DNA of 64,000 nucleotides. It comes from an uncultured Collinsella sp. (GTDB lineage Bacteria > Actinomycetota > Coriobacteriia > Coriobacteriales > Coriobacteriaceae). The notes under the pieces were generated by a model. That model saw nothing but the letters and a program-made list of their open reading frames with translations, had not been told where the DNA came from and did not search any database. Shown here piece by piece: positions 16,312 to 25,166 of the stretch. Position 1 is the first letter of the stretch; each line of letters starts with the position of its first letter. A program made the translations under genes and the position numbers. Where the stretch lies: NCBI GenBank assembly GCA_937950415.1, contig CALFDL010000227.1, positions 46,304 through 110,303 on the forward strand. Reading direction: 5' to 3'.

Positions 16312-16963
16312 AATTGTAGATTGATGTTTCAATTAAAAATTTCTGTAATTCAGAATCATCCGCTGTCTCATAGAAGCGCTTGAGCTTTTCACCGAAGTCA
16401 TGTTTACACTCTGGTGGAATCGCCAAGATTCCGCGCCCGTCAGCGATCAACATCTTGTTTGCTACGAGCTGTGCCGTTCGCTTATTTCCATCACTAAAAA
16501 GTTGGGAGCGACAAAGATAACCGAACATCTTAAGCGCCCGTTCTCTCCCAGGTTCCATATTCGCAATTTTTTCAATAGTGGCTTTTGCAGTATCGAAGTC
16601 CGGCATCTCCGGTTGCCAGGCGGTCCCACTGATACCTACTGGTATGTTACGAATACATCCAGCGTTATGAACAAGCGATGCACCCAAAATGGAATTTATT
16701 TTGGCAACAAACTCAAAATCTACAAGTGAGTTTAAATGCTCAAAGAGATAATTCCAAGCAAGTTTAAGATTGTAGACGGTAATTGTTCCGGTGACAGTCA
16801 ATCCTTCAACGGTTTGGTTGTACTCAACGATTACTTTTGCTTGCGGGTATGTGATATTGACACCTTCAATGATTGCCTCTTTCCAGATGCTATCCACAAC
16901 ATTTCTTTTTGCATAGAAGACATTGAATTCAACAGCTTTTTCAGCCTCAGCGATTGTAGACAT
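16310..16963 (-). CDS. Fic-fold protein with altered active site (copy 1)
   Basis: 217 residues. The N-terminal helices carry DSIWKEAIIEGVNITYP, similar to the inhibitory-helix region of Fic proteins. The Fic core is FGYLCRSQLFSDGNKRTAQL (about 140-160). The canonical motif HxFx(D/E)GN(G/K)RxxR is changed: the catalytic His is Gln (QLF in place of HPF) and the last Arg is Gln. The anion-binding FSDGNKR part is intact. Fic enzymes transfer AMP or other phosphate groups to proteins; without the His this copy is probably not an AMPylator. GGAGGT precedes the ATG. The DNA is AT-rich, and the core is nearly identical to the next gene. Confidence 0.75.
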   Translation of the reverse strand: MSTIAEAEKAVEFNVFYAKRNVVDSIWKEAIIEGVNITYPQAKVIVEYNQTVEGLTVTGTITVYNLKLAWNYLFEHLNSLVDFEFVAKINSILGASLVHNAGCIRNIPVGISGTAWQPEMPDFDTAKATIEKIANMEPGRERALKMFGYLCRSQLFSDGNKRTAQLVANKMLIADGRGILAIPPECKHDFGEKLKRFYETADDSELQKFLIETSIYN

Positions 16964-17007
16964 AGTATTTTTACCTCCGTAATATTATTATACCATGTCC
17001 ATAACAT

Positions 17008-17802
17008 TCATTCAATATGCTCGGTGTGCGCTGTACGGTCAGCGTTTTGTGTCTTGCTAATGCCCACAGTATTGCTTCTTGTTTTCAACGCGTTGCTTCC
17101 AAGTGTGGCAGCTTTACACTTGACTTTTAAGTTCTGTGAAGATGGTACGGTACGATCGAGTCCATAGATAGCTTCTTTAGTTAAAAAAGAAAAGAATTTA
17201 TCCGGTTTGTTTGTTTCATAAAAGTCGAGTAGCAGAGTCTCAAAATTGTTAATTTGCTCTTTCGGAATCGCCAAGATGCCACAGCCGTCAGCAATCAGCA
17301 TTTTATTTGCTATGAGTTGCGCTGTTCGCTTATTTCCATCACTAAAAAGTTGGGAGCGACAAAGATAACCGAACATCTTAAGCGCGCGTTCTCTCCCAGG
17401 TTCCATATTCGCAATTTTCTCGATAGCGGCTTTTGCAGTGTCGAAGTCTGGTATTTCCGGTTGCCAGCTTGTTCCGCCAATATACACATCAAAATATCGC
17501 AGTTGTCCAGAATCGGGAACAAGATTGTTGCTAACGAGTTGATGTACCTGCCGTACATATGACAAATCGATAGGCGCATCAATAAAATCAAATATGAATT
17601 GCCATCCATGTTTTAGATTGTTAATTACAGTTGTTTGGTCTTGCGTTAGGTTAGCAATTTTAGCACCTTCGAAAACCGCTTTTGTAGCAGGGAACGTGAT
17701 ATCGATTCCCTCGATATTTGCTTCTTTCCAAATACTGTCAACGATATTTCGCTTTGCATAGAAAATGTTATCCTCGATGGACATATGCTGACCGGGATAC
17801 AT
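17008..17802 (-). CDS. Fic-fold protein with altered active site (copy 2)
   Basis: 264 residues from ATG 17802, chosen for the AAAGGA site 6 nt upstream. Same layout as the neighbouring copy: DSIWKEANIEGIDITFP, then the core CRSQLFSDGNKRTAQL with Gln replacing the catalytic His. The stretch PDFDTAKA to MLIADG is almost identical to copy 1 (Ile for Val, Cys for Arg only), whereas the N-terminal 100 residues diverge. It has an extra basic C-terminal tail of about 45 residues (DRTVPSSQNLKVKCKAATLG...). Function unknown; may be a pseudoenzyme pair, possibly heterodimeric. Confidence 0.72.
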   Translation of the reverse strand: MYPGQHMSIEDNIFYAKRNIVDSIWKEANIEGIDITFPATKAVFEGAKIANLTQDQTTVINNLKHGWQFIFDFIDAPIDLSYVRQVHQLVSNNLVPDSGQLRYFDVYIGGTSWQPEIPDFDTAKAAIEKIANMEPGRERALKMFGYLCRSQLFSDGNKRTAQLIANKMLIADGCGILAIPKEQINNFETLLLDFYETNKPDKFFSFLTKEAIYGLDRTVPSSQNLKVKCKAATLGSNALKTRSNTVGISKTQNADRTAHTEHIE

Positions 17803-17842
17803 GGAAGGTCCTTTCAATCAAAAATTTGTTCAGCCTTAATCT

Positions 17843-19168
17843 TTAATGACTCGGATTATCGTGCACGGAACTAGCTTGATGCCCTTCGTTGACCTTGTCG
17901 GCAACGGCCGTCTTGGCATCCCTGACGGCAGCGAGAGAGCGGTCATGTTTACTGTTCTCAGCGAGCATGTCGCGAGCCTGTTTCCCGAGCGAGTGCCATT
18001 TGGAGATGTCGCATTTCGTGCGCTTGCCGGCCAGGTTTGCATCGATCGAGTTTTTCATATCCGAAGCCACGGTTGACGCGAATTCCGGGCTGATCGGTAC
18101 CGCGACGTGGCTTTCATCGACAAACGCCCCGTCCATCGGGTCTCGGGGATCCGATTTTTGAGACAGATGGTCACCTGGGTCGAGGAAGAGGATATCCATG
18201 ATGATCTGCTGCGGCTTCTGGGATGCTGCAATCGCTTCCAGCCTTCCGAGCTGTTTAGCCGAGATCGCCGTATCCACGGAGATGGCGGTGTTTCCCCTCG
18301 CCGATGGATGCCACGCCTGATATTCCTCACGCGACATTCCGGGCCTATATCCTTGCGGGACGATCAGGCGGCCGTTCTTTTCCTCTAGCACGCCGGAGGT
18401 AAACAGGGTCGCTTCGCGCAGGAGGTTCTTTTCCGCGAGATTGCGGAAGGTGGTTACCCGTGCGAAATTATCCATCGCTTTCTGAACGGGTTTCTCCAGG
18501 GATCCAAGGCACTCGAGAATCTGTTTCGCGGAGGGATCCGGGTCTTTTAGGTCAAATTCCATATCCGAGAAATACTTGCCGGTCTCCACGCCCTCATGGA
18601 AGTCCCTGATCGAGTCGATTCCGTCTTTCCCGATGAGGTTCGTGAGTTTTGAATAGTTCGTTTCGACTGCTTCCGCGTAACCGGGATGCTGTGGATCGGT
18701 TGTCGGTCGCAGCCCATCATGCGCGTCGATGATGCTCAATACGACGGATGTCTTATCTGTTTCAACGGGCAGGTGAGCGTATTTGAAATGTTCCGCGTTG
18801 CCCGCATAGGAGAGCTTTACATCGAATGCAGGCCCTTTTTCGGAATCTTCGATAGTGATATCCAGATCAAGGTTCTTATAGACCTGGAGCGGATGGGGCA
18901 TCTTCACGTAAGCCAACAGTTCCGGCACCAGGCTGCTCTTTGGATAGTTCCCTTCCGACAGCCATGCGATAAGCGACGGCATCTCGCCTTTGAGTTTACC
19001 GATCAGCCTTTGCGTCGTTTCAGGCGAGAACGGATCGTCCGTTTCGTTCCATTCAGCCAGCGCATTGTGGATGGCGGCGTTCTGGATATGGTTATCGGCC
19101 ATCTGAGCCACATCGATCAGTACGTTTCCATCGTTGTTTAAGACATTTACCAGGCCAAGTGTGTTCAT
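17843..19168 (-). CDS. uncharacterised accessory protein with C-terminal tag
   Basis: 441 residues, family not recognised. Mostly soluble, acidic, with helices and no membrane segment; a central part (KYAHLPVETDKTSVVLSIID) looks like an alpha/beta domain. The C-terminal segment DRSLAAVRDAKTAVADKVNE matches the shared 20-residue motif, closely resembling that of ArdA (DRSLGHKQ). AAGGAG lies at a good distance before the ATG. It is the last gene of the long unit beginning at promoter copy 3; the Fic module follows. Confidence 0.65.
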   Translation of the reverse strand: MNTLGLVNVLNNDGNVLIDVAQMADNHIQNAAIHNALAEWNETDDPFSPETTQRLIGKLKGEMPSLIAWLSEGNYPKSSLVPELLAYVKMPHPLQVYKNLDLDITIEDSEKGPAFDVKLSYAGNAEHFKYAHLPVETDKTSVVLSIIDAHDGLRPTTDPQHPGYAEAVETNYSKLTNLIGKDGIDSIRDFHEGVETGKYFSDMEFDLKDPDPSAKQILECLGSLEKPVQKAMDNFARVTTFRNLAEKNLLREATLFTSGVLEEKNGRLIVPQGYRPGMSREEYQAWHPSARGNTAISVDTAISAKQLGRLEAIAASQKPQQIIMDILFLDPGDHLSQKSDPRDPMDGAFVDESHVAVPISPEFASTVASDMKNSIDANLAGKRTKCDISKWHSLGKQARDMLAENSKHDRSLAAVRDAKTAVADKVNEGHQASSVHDNPSH

Positions 19169-19193
19169 TTCTTAATTCTCCTTTTCAATGGTT

Positions 19194-20150
19194 TTACTGC
19201 GAATCGCGGTTGTCGTCGTCATATCTGAGAGTGATGTTGCGCGGTCTATCCCTATCTTGCGCGAGCCTATTTCGCCTGCTGTCCGCGACCTTGAAATGCA
19301 TGGTGCGGTTAAGGGAATTATGTTCCCTTTCGCGATCGGACAGCTTCGGATTTATTTCCGCTTTCATCTTGCAAATATAGGATGAAGGTATTATAATATC
19401 CATTGAAAGAGCTGCAAGCGCCGGAGGGAATCGTGTCCCACCATAGCGGGGTAGCTCTTTTTCCATTTGTTCATATTTCTCAGAATCGATATACAGGATC
19501 TTTTCCTCGTTTGCAGCACGCGCGAGATATGAAGTGAAGTTGTCACGTCCGTAAAGGCTGGCTATCACATTGCTGCAGCCGTTATCGTTCGTCTTGGTTC
19601 CATACCCGTTTGGGAAAAAGTATGCGATGACCGGGACGCCGTCAGGGTCGTACATATCGAGTACGGCGGCGACGCCTTTGCCCTCAAACGATCTACCGTT
19701 TACCGTATAGTTCGGCTGGTCGAAAACGACTACCGGCTCTTCGAGCTTTTCCGGAAGCGATTTGATCTGCTCGATGGTAAGCCCATGCTGATGGCTGTCG
19801 GCCTCTTTTGGGGCGATTGCATTCCTGAGATGTCTTTGCGTATAGATAAAGGGCAGGTTGTCGAATCCGGCTCTCCTGAATACATACGGCGTGTTGGGTC
19901 GGGGTTCCAGAACGGCGTGCGGTGACAGCATGCCGCTCAGGCTCGCATCGACATCGTAACCGAAATCCAGATATTCCGAACACTGTATCCCATATTGCCT
20001 GATTGCCTTGACGTCCATTTCAGGCAATTCGTCTCCTCTGAGCAAAGCGGAGAGAATCGAGTCGTTGATCGTTCTTTCCGCTTTCGGGCGCTGGATCGAG
20101 GATTCGTATTCGCGAATCGTTCGCGCAGCGTTAAGCGTATAGCCATCCAT
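19194..20150 (-). CDS. PBECR/MuF-type nuclease-like protein
   Basis: 318 residues. Residues about 100-245 resemble the phage-associated BECR (barnase-EndoU-colicin-RelE fold) domain found at the end of MuF and large polyvalent proteins: LPFIYTQRHLRNAI, HGLTIEQIKSLPEKLEEPVVVFD, VAAVLDMYDPDGVPVIAYF, SNVIASLYGRDNFTSYLARAANEEKILYID. In those proteins the domain is thought to be an RNase toxin or effector. Here it is a single-domain protein with a basic, Arg-rich C-terminus (RRNRLAQDRDRPRN). The shared C-terminal motif is not convincingly present. Assignment is from motif recognition only. Confidence 0.55.
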   Translation of the reverse strand: MDGYTLNAARTIREYESSIQRPKAERTINDSILSALLRGDELPEMDVKAIRQYGIQCSEYLDFGYDVDASLSGMLSPHAVLEPRPNTPYVFRRAGFDNLPFIYTQRHLRNAIAPKEADSHQHGLTIEQIKSLPEKLEEPVVVFDQPNYTVNGRSFEGKGVAAVLDMYDPDGVPVIAYFFPNGYGTKTNDNGCSNVIASLYGRDNFTSYLARAANEEKILYIDSEKYEQMEKELPRYGGTRFPPALAALSMDIIIPSSYICKMKAEINPKLSDREREHNSLNRTMHFKVADSRRNRLAQDRDRPRNITLRYDDDNRDSQ

Positions 20151-20182
20151 ATCGTTCCTCCCCTGTAGCTCGACGGCAAGTT

Positions 20183-20665
20183 CTATTTTTCCTGCATGTC
20201 TAGTGCAACCGCATCGTTTTTGCGATCGTCATTCACGTGGACGGCCTGCTTCGCTTTTGCATCCTTTACATCGGAAAGTCCACGGTGGGAATCGGACTTG
20301 ATACTTTTATATTCCGCACCGATTTGGTCCCAGACGATTTCATCGAGATCGGACTGTCCACCGGACTCCCAGATGTTTTCACATGCGTTATCGCGGATCT
20401 GGATAGCTTCGTCGATCGTGATATCGGGATATTGCCTCAGTACGGCGTCCGGGCTTACGGAGATAAATACATCATCTGTCGGCGTCGCGAGTACGTCGAT
20501 ACGTTTCCCGAGCGCAGCGAGCATCTTTTCCATATCATCCGATGACAGGTAGCGGAAATACTCAGCCGCGCAATCGAGGAAGAATTCCTTCATCTGGTCG
20601 AAATCATCGAGATCCGGCACACAGAGGTCCGGATCATCGAACGGGATTTTCTTATAATCGTCCAT
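20183..20665 (-). CDS. uncharacterised acidic accessory protein with C-terminal tag
   Basis: 160 residues from ATG 20665 (AAAGGAGAA upstream); the longer frame would overlap the exonuclease gene. Strongly acidic N-terminal two-thirds with no recognised domain (DDYKKIPFDDPDLCVPDLDDF...). Acidic small proteins on conjugative elements are sometimes DNA mimics, but no antirestriction family is recognised. The C-terminal segment HRGLSDVKDAKAKQAVHVND fits the shared motif. Confidence 0.6.
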   Translation of the reverse strand: MDDYKKIPFDDPDLCVPDLDDFDQMKEFFLDCAAEYFRYLSSDDMEKMLAALGKRIDVLATPTDDVFISVSPDAVLRQYPDITIDEAIQIRDNACENIWESGGQSDLDEIVWDQIGAEYKSIKSDSHRGLSDVKDAKAKQAVHVNDDRKNDAVALDMQEK

Positions 20666-20681
20666 GTCGGTTCTCCTTTGC

Positions 20682-21548
20682 TTATTTTGTAAGGTCCTGT
20701 GGAACTTCCGCATGCTCATGCTGGCTGTTCAAGGCACTTGCCGCGCGTCCGATATCTACAGACCGGCCGAGCGGGCTTCGCTGTGACCGTTCCGCTTTGT
20801 CGAACCACTGGTTGACGGTCATGCGCGTGAACTGGGTGGTGGTACCGGCTCGTGCGCAGAGTTTCGCAGAGCTCTGGAGCCGATGGAGAATCGGCTCCGT
20901 GACGGCAAACGGGCGGCCTCCGGGGTTGAGGTCCCAGCAGTCTTTTGGAAGCCCCTCTGAACCGTTCTCAATCGGTTTGGCGTGCATGATAGCGTCTTCG
21001 GTAAGCTCAAGGTTCTCCACACACCAGTTATGGTCGTCGACGCATTTCTGTGCGGCAAGGCAGGCGAGGGTGTCGGAAAGCGAGCCATGCGGGGCGCTCG
21101 TCCAGTTGTAGCCGAGACGTTCAGCTGCCATAGAGAGCGGTTGGTATCTATGTCCCGTATTTGAGTTTCCGAAGGCAGCCATGAATTCTTGCATGGTGTC
21201 GATGATTGCGGCATCGGGGTTGATGGTGGCACCGGCGGCCTTCAGGAAACCGATATCGAAGGCTATGTTGTAGCCAACAATCTCGTCGGCGATACGGTCG
21301 AGGATGCGGCAGATTTGTTCCATATAGGCATCGATAGTGGTCAGGTGTTCCACGTCATCCGGGGAAATGTGGTTCACCGCCTGGGCTTCCGGCCACTCCT
21401 TTTTGTGTTTCGGCTTGAACCTCTCATCGAAGAGAAGCCGTCCGTTGGCATCTACGATAGTGAGTGACAAGATCTCGTCGCCCTCCTCGGGATGCAGGCC
21501 GGTAGTCTCCGTATCGAGGTAGACGCGGTTGGGATTGTTGCTGCTCAT
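20682..21548 (-). CDS. DEDDh 3'-5' exonuclease (DnaQ-like) with C-terminal tag
   Basis: 288 residues. Exo I is YLDTETTGLHPEEGDEI (residues 9-25); exo II is VGYNIAFDIGFL (about 95-107); exo III contains HGSLSDTLA with the His and Asp of the DEDDh class. This is the fold of DNA polymerase III epsilon and RNase T. The domain ends near residue 180; the remainder is a separate region with GGRPFAVTEPILHRL. The end carries RSPLGRSVDIGRAASALNSQ, a version of the shared motif with Pro in place of Leu. Possible role: processing transferred DNA or trimming ends in the recipient (inference). Confidence 0.8.
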   Translation of the reverse strand: MSSNNPNRVYLDTETTGLHPEEGDEILSLTIVDANGRLLFDERFKPKHKKEWPEAQAVNHISPDDVEHLTTIDAYMEQICRILDRIADEIVGYNIAFDIGFLKAAGATINPDAAIIDTMQEFMAAFGNSNTGHRYQPLSMAAERLGYNWTSAPHGSLSDTLACLAAQKCVDDHNWCVENLELTEDAIMHAKPIENGSEGLPKDCWDLNPGGRPFAVTEPILHRLQSSAKLCARAGTTTQFTRMTVNQWFDKAERSQRSPLGRSVDIGRAASALNSQHEHAEVPQDLTK

Positions 21549-21550
21549 GG

Positions 21551-22924
21551 CTACTTTACCTCCTTGTCTTTTGCAATATCGTTCCTGTCGACGTTTCGAT
21601 CTGCATCGAGGCGCCCCGACGACTCCCTTGCATTGCAGGTTTTTTCGGAAACGCTCTTGGTTTTAGACGGTTCCTTTTTGCAGGTGCCGACATAGTGCCC
21701 GGCGCCCACACCGGTGATGACGAAGTCTTCCCCGTTGTCTTCCCTGCCGATCATGTCCACGAGTTCATTCTGGGTATAGCCGGAGAACGTAACGCTATCG
21801 TCGATGGCAAGACCGCAGGTGTCCTCGAAACTGAAATTCGTCTCGATAATCTCAGCTGGGTCATCCTTCCAGTACATCTGGACAGGCATGATGAATACAC
21901 TGATTTTATTTGGTACCTTGTAGTCCTTAATCGCGTACTCCGGAAACATATCGAGGACGGCATCGAGTTTCTGCGAATCCTCGAAGGTCTTGCCGGCGAG
22001 AAGGCCATACTGTTTACCGGAAATATCGACGATGGTCTCGGTGGCGTTCGTCTCGATACCGGAGAGCTCGATCTTCGGAACGAGCGCGAAGTTATAGCCT
22101 ACCTTCACGGCGACCAGCTTATAGTCGTCGGGGGTATTCGCATCCATGAATTCTTGCGTGTTGCGCATCTGGGAGATCACGTCGGCGTCAAACGTGAATG
22201 CCGGATAGGAGCAGGAACCGGAATGGGAGACGATGTCTTCCACGGTTCCGAGCCCATAGATAGCCTCGATGATTGCCGGGTTATACATGTTGTTCATGTC
22301 GAGGAAAACAGTCCTGTCGTTCTGGCATGGATTGTTTAGGTTGACGGAGATATCTGCCCAGCGCTCTCCGAAATTATCGCTTTCCGGCGTGACGTCGTAA
22401 GCGCCGACATAGAGGCTGCCGTTATCGAGATAGCTGTCGCAGACGAGCTCGAGCTTATATTTCTCCCCGAAGTTTTCCACATCGAACGTGACTCCGCGCT
22501 TCACGAAATCTGGATCGTTCCAGACGATCTCTCCGTTAGAGTCGATAAGCTCAGGGTACTGTTCGCGCACGTTCATGATTTCCTGTTCATCCAGGTAATC
22601 CGGACCTGCCTGTGTCATGTAGCACTCGGCGTAATCATCGGCGACAGACGACATCGCCATGCGGTCGATCCAGCCGAACTCATCCTTATGTTCGATGATC
22701 TCCTTGGTCGATACACCGTTCTGCAAAGCCATGAAGGTCGAGCGTTCCCGGTCAGAAGGAAGGGTATCGCACCAACGTTCTTCTGAAACGTAGCCTGGGG
22801 AATCCAGGTGGTATACGTTGCCGAATGGTACGGCATAATCGCGGACATGGCCCTCGAGGATATCTTCCTTCTCCGCATACCAGCTTTCGAGTTCATCTGC
22901 AGTCTTGATGTCTTTGTATTCCAT
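21551..22924 (-). CDS. DUF4313-like multi-domain accessory protein with C-terminal tag
   Basis: 457 residues from ATG 22924, matching the start of the paralogue upstream. Domain A (1-165, MEYKDIKTADELESWYA...) is shared with the next gene. Domain B (about 170-300) has VFLDMNNMYNPAIIEAIYGLG and HSGSCSYPAFTFD, which I recognise as DUF4313-like. Domain C (about 345-430, MPVQMYWKDDPAEIIETNFS) is again shared with the paralogue. The tail TKSVSEKTCNARESSGRLDA fits the shared motif. The start lies inside the alternative reading of the upstream gene's end, so the two overlap. No enzymatic motif. Confidence 0.7.
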   Translation of the reverse strand: MEYKDIKTADELESWYAEKEDILEGHVRDYAVPFGNVYHLDSPGYVSEERWCDTLPSDRERSTFMALQNGVSTKEIIEHKDEFGWIDRMAMSSVADDYAECYMTQAGPDYLDEQEIMNVREQYPELIDSNGEIVWNDPDFVKRGVTFDVENFGEKYKLELVCDSYLDNGSLYVGAYDVTPESDNFGERWADISVNLNNPCQNDRTVFLDMNNMYNPAIIEAIYGLGTVEDIVSHSGSCSYPAFTFDADVISQMRNTQEFMDANTPDDYKLVAVKVGYNFALVPKIELSGIETNATETIVDISGKQYGLLAGKTFEDSQKLDAVLDMFPEYAIKDYKVPNKISVFIMPVQMYWKDDPAEIIETNFSFEDTCGLAIDDSVTFSGYTQNELVDMIGREDNGEDFVITGVGAGHYVGTCKKEPSKTKSVSEKTCNARESSGRLDADRNVDRNDIAKDKEVK

Positions 22925-23816
22925 GCTCTTTTGCTCCTGTATTTTCAAATCTAGTCAGAGTGTTACTTTGATTCCTCGTCATGGATAGGGATACCTGCCT
23001 TCGGCTCCCGCTCGGCATCCAGACGACCAGCGGCCGTCTTCGCCTTTGCCTGTTTGTCCGACAGCCGCCTGCCATGGGCGGGATTTTTTTCTCGGTAAGG
23101 ATGCTGGACTGTGGACCCACACCGGTGATGACGAAATCTTCCCCGTTGTCTTCCCTGCCGATCATGTCCACCAGCTCGTTTTCGTTGTAGCCGGAGAATG
23201 TGATCTGTTCGTCAATGGCAAGACCGTAGGTGTCCTCGAAACTGAAATTCGTCTCGATAATCTCAGATGGGTCATCCTTCCAGTACATCTGGACAGGCAT
23301 GACGGAGATCCAGGACTGATCGGGGTTTTTATGATCGTTGAGTTCGTATCCTGGGAAATTATCGGGACCGGCAGTCTTCTCATTCCCCTGCTTTGTAAAG
23401 TCGGGATCGTTCCAGATGATTTCTCCGTCTGGACCGATAAGCTCTGGATAGAGCTCGCGCACGTTCATGATTTCTTGCTCCTGCATGTACTCCTTGCGGG
23501 CCGGCACGATAAAGCAAGGAGCCAGGTCGTGTTCCTCGGCATCGCGGCAGGCACGGTCGATCCAGCCGAACTCATCCTTATGTTCGATGATCTCCTTGGT
23601 CGATACACCGTTCTGGATAGCCTGAAACGCGGTCTGTTCCTCTGCAGTTGGAAGGGTGTCGTTCCACCGCTCGAACGAAACATACCCGGAGCAGTCCAGA
23701 TGGTACACGAAACCGAAGGGCACCATGTAGTCACGGGCGTGACGATCGAGGACCGCCTGCTTATCCGCATACCAGCTTTCGAGTTCATCTGCAGTCTTGA
23801 TGTCTTTGTATTCCAT
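22893..23816 (-). CDS. paralogue of the DUF4313-like protein, C-terminus frameshifted at an A7 tract
   Basis: As read, 307 residues. Residues 1-165 and 175-260 match domains A and C of the following gene; domain B is absent. After the A7 tract at 23090-23084 (GAG AAA AAA ATC), the frame becomes low-complexity and Arg-rich (RRRRPLVVWMPSGSRRQ) and runs into the next gene. A -1 shift on the tract instead gives KNPAHGRRLSDKQAKAKTAA, then GRLDAEREPK and a stop at 22963, which matches the paralogue's end and the shared C-terminal motif. So either a recent indel, a sequencing slip, or programmed -1 slippage. Real gene; true end uncertain. Confidence 0.7.
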   Translation of the reverse strand: MEYKDIKTADELESWYADKQAVLDRHARDYMVPFGFVYHLDCSGYVSFERWNDTLPTAEEQTAFQAIQNGVSTKEIIEHKDEFGWIDRACRDAEEHDLAPCFIVPARKEYMQEQEIMNVRELYPELIGPDGEIIWNDPDFTKQGNEKTAGPDNFPGYELNDHKNPDQSWISVMPVQMYWKDDPSEIIETNFSFEDTYGLAIDEQITFSGYNENELVDMIGREDNGEDFVITGVGPQSSILTEKKIPPMAGGCRTNRQRRRRPLVVWMPSGSRRQVSLSMTRNQSNTLTRFENTGAKEHGIQRHQDCR

Positions 23817-23822
23817 AATCGG

Positions 23823-25154
23823 CTATTCCCTTTCCATATTCTTGCCATTGGGGATTTCCGTGTTTGGGTTGTCGAGATGAGCGGCGCTTATGGCACATGC
23901 ATCGCGCTTGGCTTCTAGACCGCTCTTTGCAGGTTCCTGTTTCTCATCGCGAGTCGGCGTGACGCTGACGGAACCGCAGAAAGGGTCGCTGAAGGCACTG
24001 ACATCTTGGGGGCTGTGGTACATTCCGCGCAGACCCTCCTTGGTCTCAGGGCCACTGTAGTCATCCATGGCGATCCAGATACGGTTCATCGGGATTTCAA
24101 ATGGTTTATCGAGGTCGACCATCATATAACCCGCGCCGTAGACGGGATCGTGGATACCGATATACGGTTCGTATGTTCCCGGGGAGACGATAAAAGCATG
24201 ACCGGTATCGACTGTGTGTCCGCTCATATAGCGTGAGTCCATGCATGCCACGGCATCGAGAAAGACGGAAGAGGGGACTTTAGCCATAAGGGAAATAGTC
24301 GTCTCGTTTACCGCCGATGCCTCGAAAAGCTCGTCCCGCATGGTGCGTTCGAATTTAGTGGTCGGGTAGTTCACCAGTTTCTCGACGGCGGTGCCCTGTG
24401 ATGCGCACAGCTCATCGATGATTGTCGTACCGATATCCGCCGGGCGTTCGTAAGCCATGTAGTTGGGAACTTTGCCATAATCTAAATTGTTCTCTGCGTC
24501 CTCGATAACCTCGAGGTTTTCTTCGCACCAGTCGCATACGCTCTGGATCAGCCTGTATCCGTCCATGCTGTCGACCTTCTCAGTCAGAATGAGCGTCATA
24601 TCGAACTGCATGGCATCGATCATCTGGTCGCATTGGAATCCATACTGGATATTGAATCTCTCGGAGACATCCGCGTTCAGCGCATCGTGGTCCAACTCAT
24701 ACTCTCCGGGCACGAGGACCCCGCGGGCAAGGCCGGCAGATTCGATATATCCGGCAAATTTATTGAGGATTTCCGCGCACTGGGAGGAAAGGGCATCCAG
24801 ATAGGTCCAGGATGTGGACAGTTCGTTGTCGAGTGCCATAGAGAGTGCCGACTTGAGGTCGGCCGGCATTACCTGTCCGTTCTTGATTTTCTCCTCGTCG
24901 ATATATCCGCTCGCCCAGTCGAGGTCGCGGTCACCGAGGAATCCGGCGACGATGTGCTTGCAGTAATCCTCGTTCTCGTGTGTCATATACGGATCGAGGA
25001 GTAGCGCCTTGCGCTCCATGATATTCTTCTTATCATTTTTCGGATCGATTGTCGACCAGTCAAGCGCCTCGCTTAGCATATCGGCAGCTTTCTCTTCGCC
25101 GAACAGATCGACGACGTCGTTGTAGGTTCTGATTTTCGTCTTGATTTCACTCAT
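23823..25154 (-). CDS. uncharacterised accessory protein with C-terminal tag
   Basis: 443 residues, family not recognised. Soluble and acidic, with a helical N-terminal half (TYNDVVDLFGEEKAADMLSEA...) and a more beta-rich C-terminal half (GYMMVDLDKPFEIPMNRIWI). AAAGGAGAA precedes the ATG. The tail KSGLEAKRDACAISAAHLDN fits the shared motif and closely resembles that of the next upstream gene (AGLAAKKASCIESLAHI). Cotranscribed with its neighbours (gaps of 6 and 12 nt). Confidence 0.65.
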   Translation of the reverse strand: MSEIKTKIRTYNDVVDLFGEEKAADMLSEALDWSTIDPKNDKKNIMERKALLLDPYMTHENEDYCKHIVAGFLGDRDLDWASGYIDEEKIKNGQVMPADLKSALSMALDNELSTSWTYLDALSSQCAEILNKFAGYIESAGLARGVLVPGEYELDHDALNADVSERFNIQYGFQCDQMIDAMQFDMTLILTEKVDSMDGYRLIQSVCDWCEENLEVIEDAENNLDYGKVPNYMAYERPADIGTTIIDELCASQGTAVEKLVNYPTTKFERTMRDELFEASAVNETTISLMAKVPSSVFLDAVACMDSRYMSGHTVDTGHAFIVSPGTYEPYIGIHDPVYGAGYMMVDLDKPFEIPMNRIWIAMDDYSGPETKEGLRGMYHSPQDVSAFSDPFCGSVSVTPTRDEKQEPAKSGLEAKRDACAISAAHLDNPNTEIPNGKNMERE

Positions 25155-25166
25155 ATCGGTTCTCCT

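Noticed and set aside
20686..20700. Sequence CTTACAAAATAAG as a sixth promoter-motif copy
   Set aside because: Only the distal part matches; the TGGTAGAAT core is absent and it lies in the exonuclease coding end.
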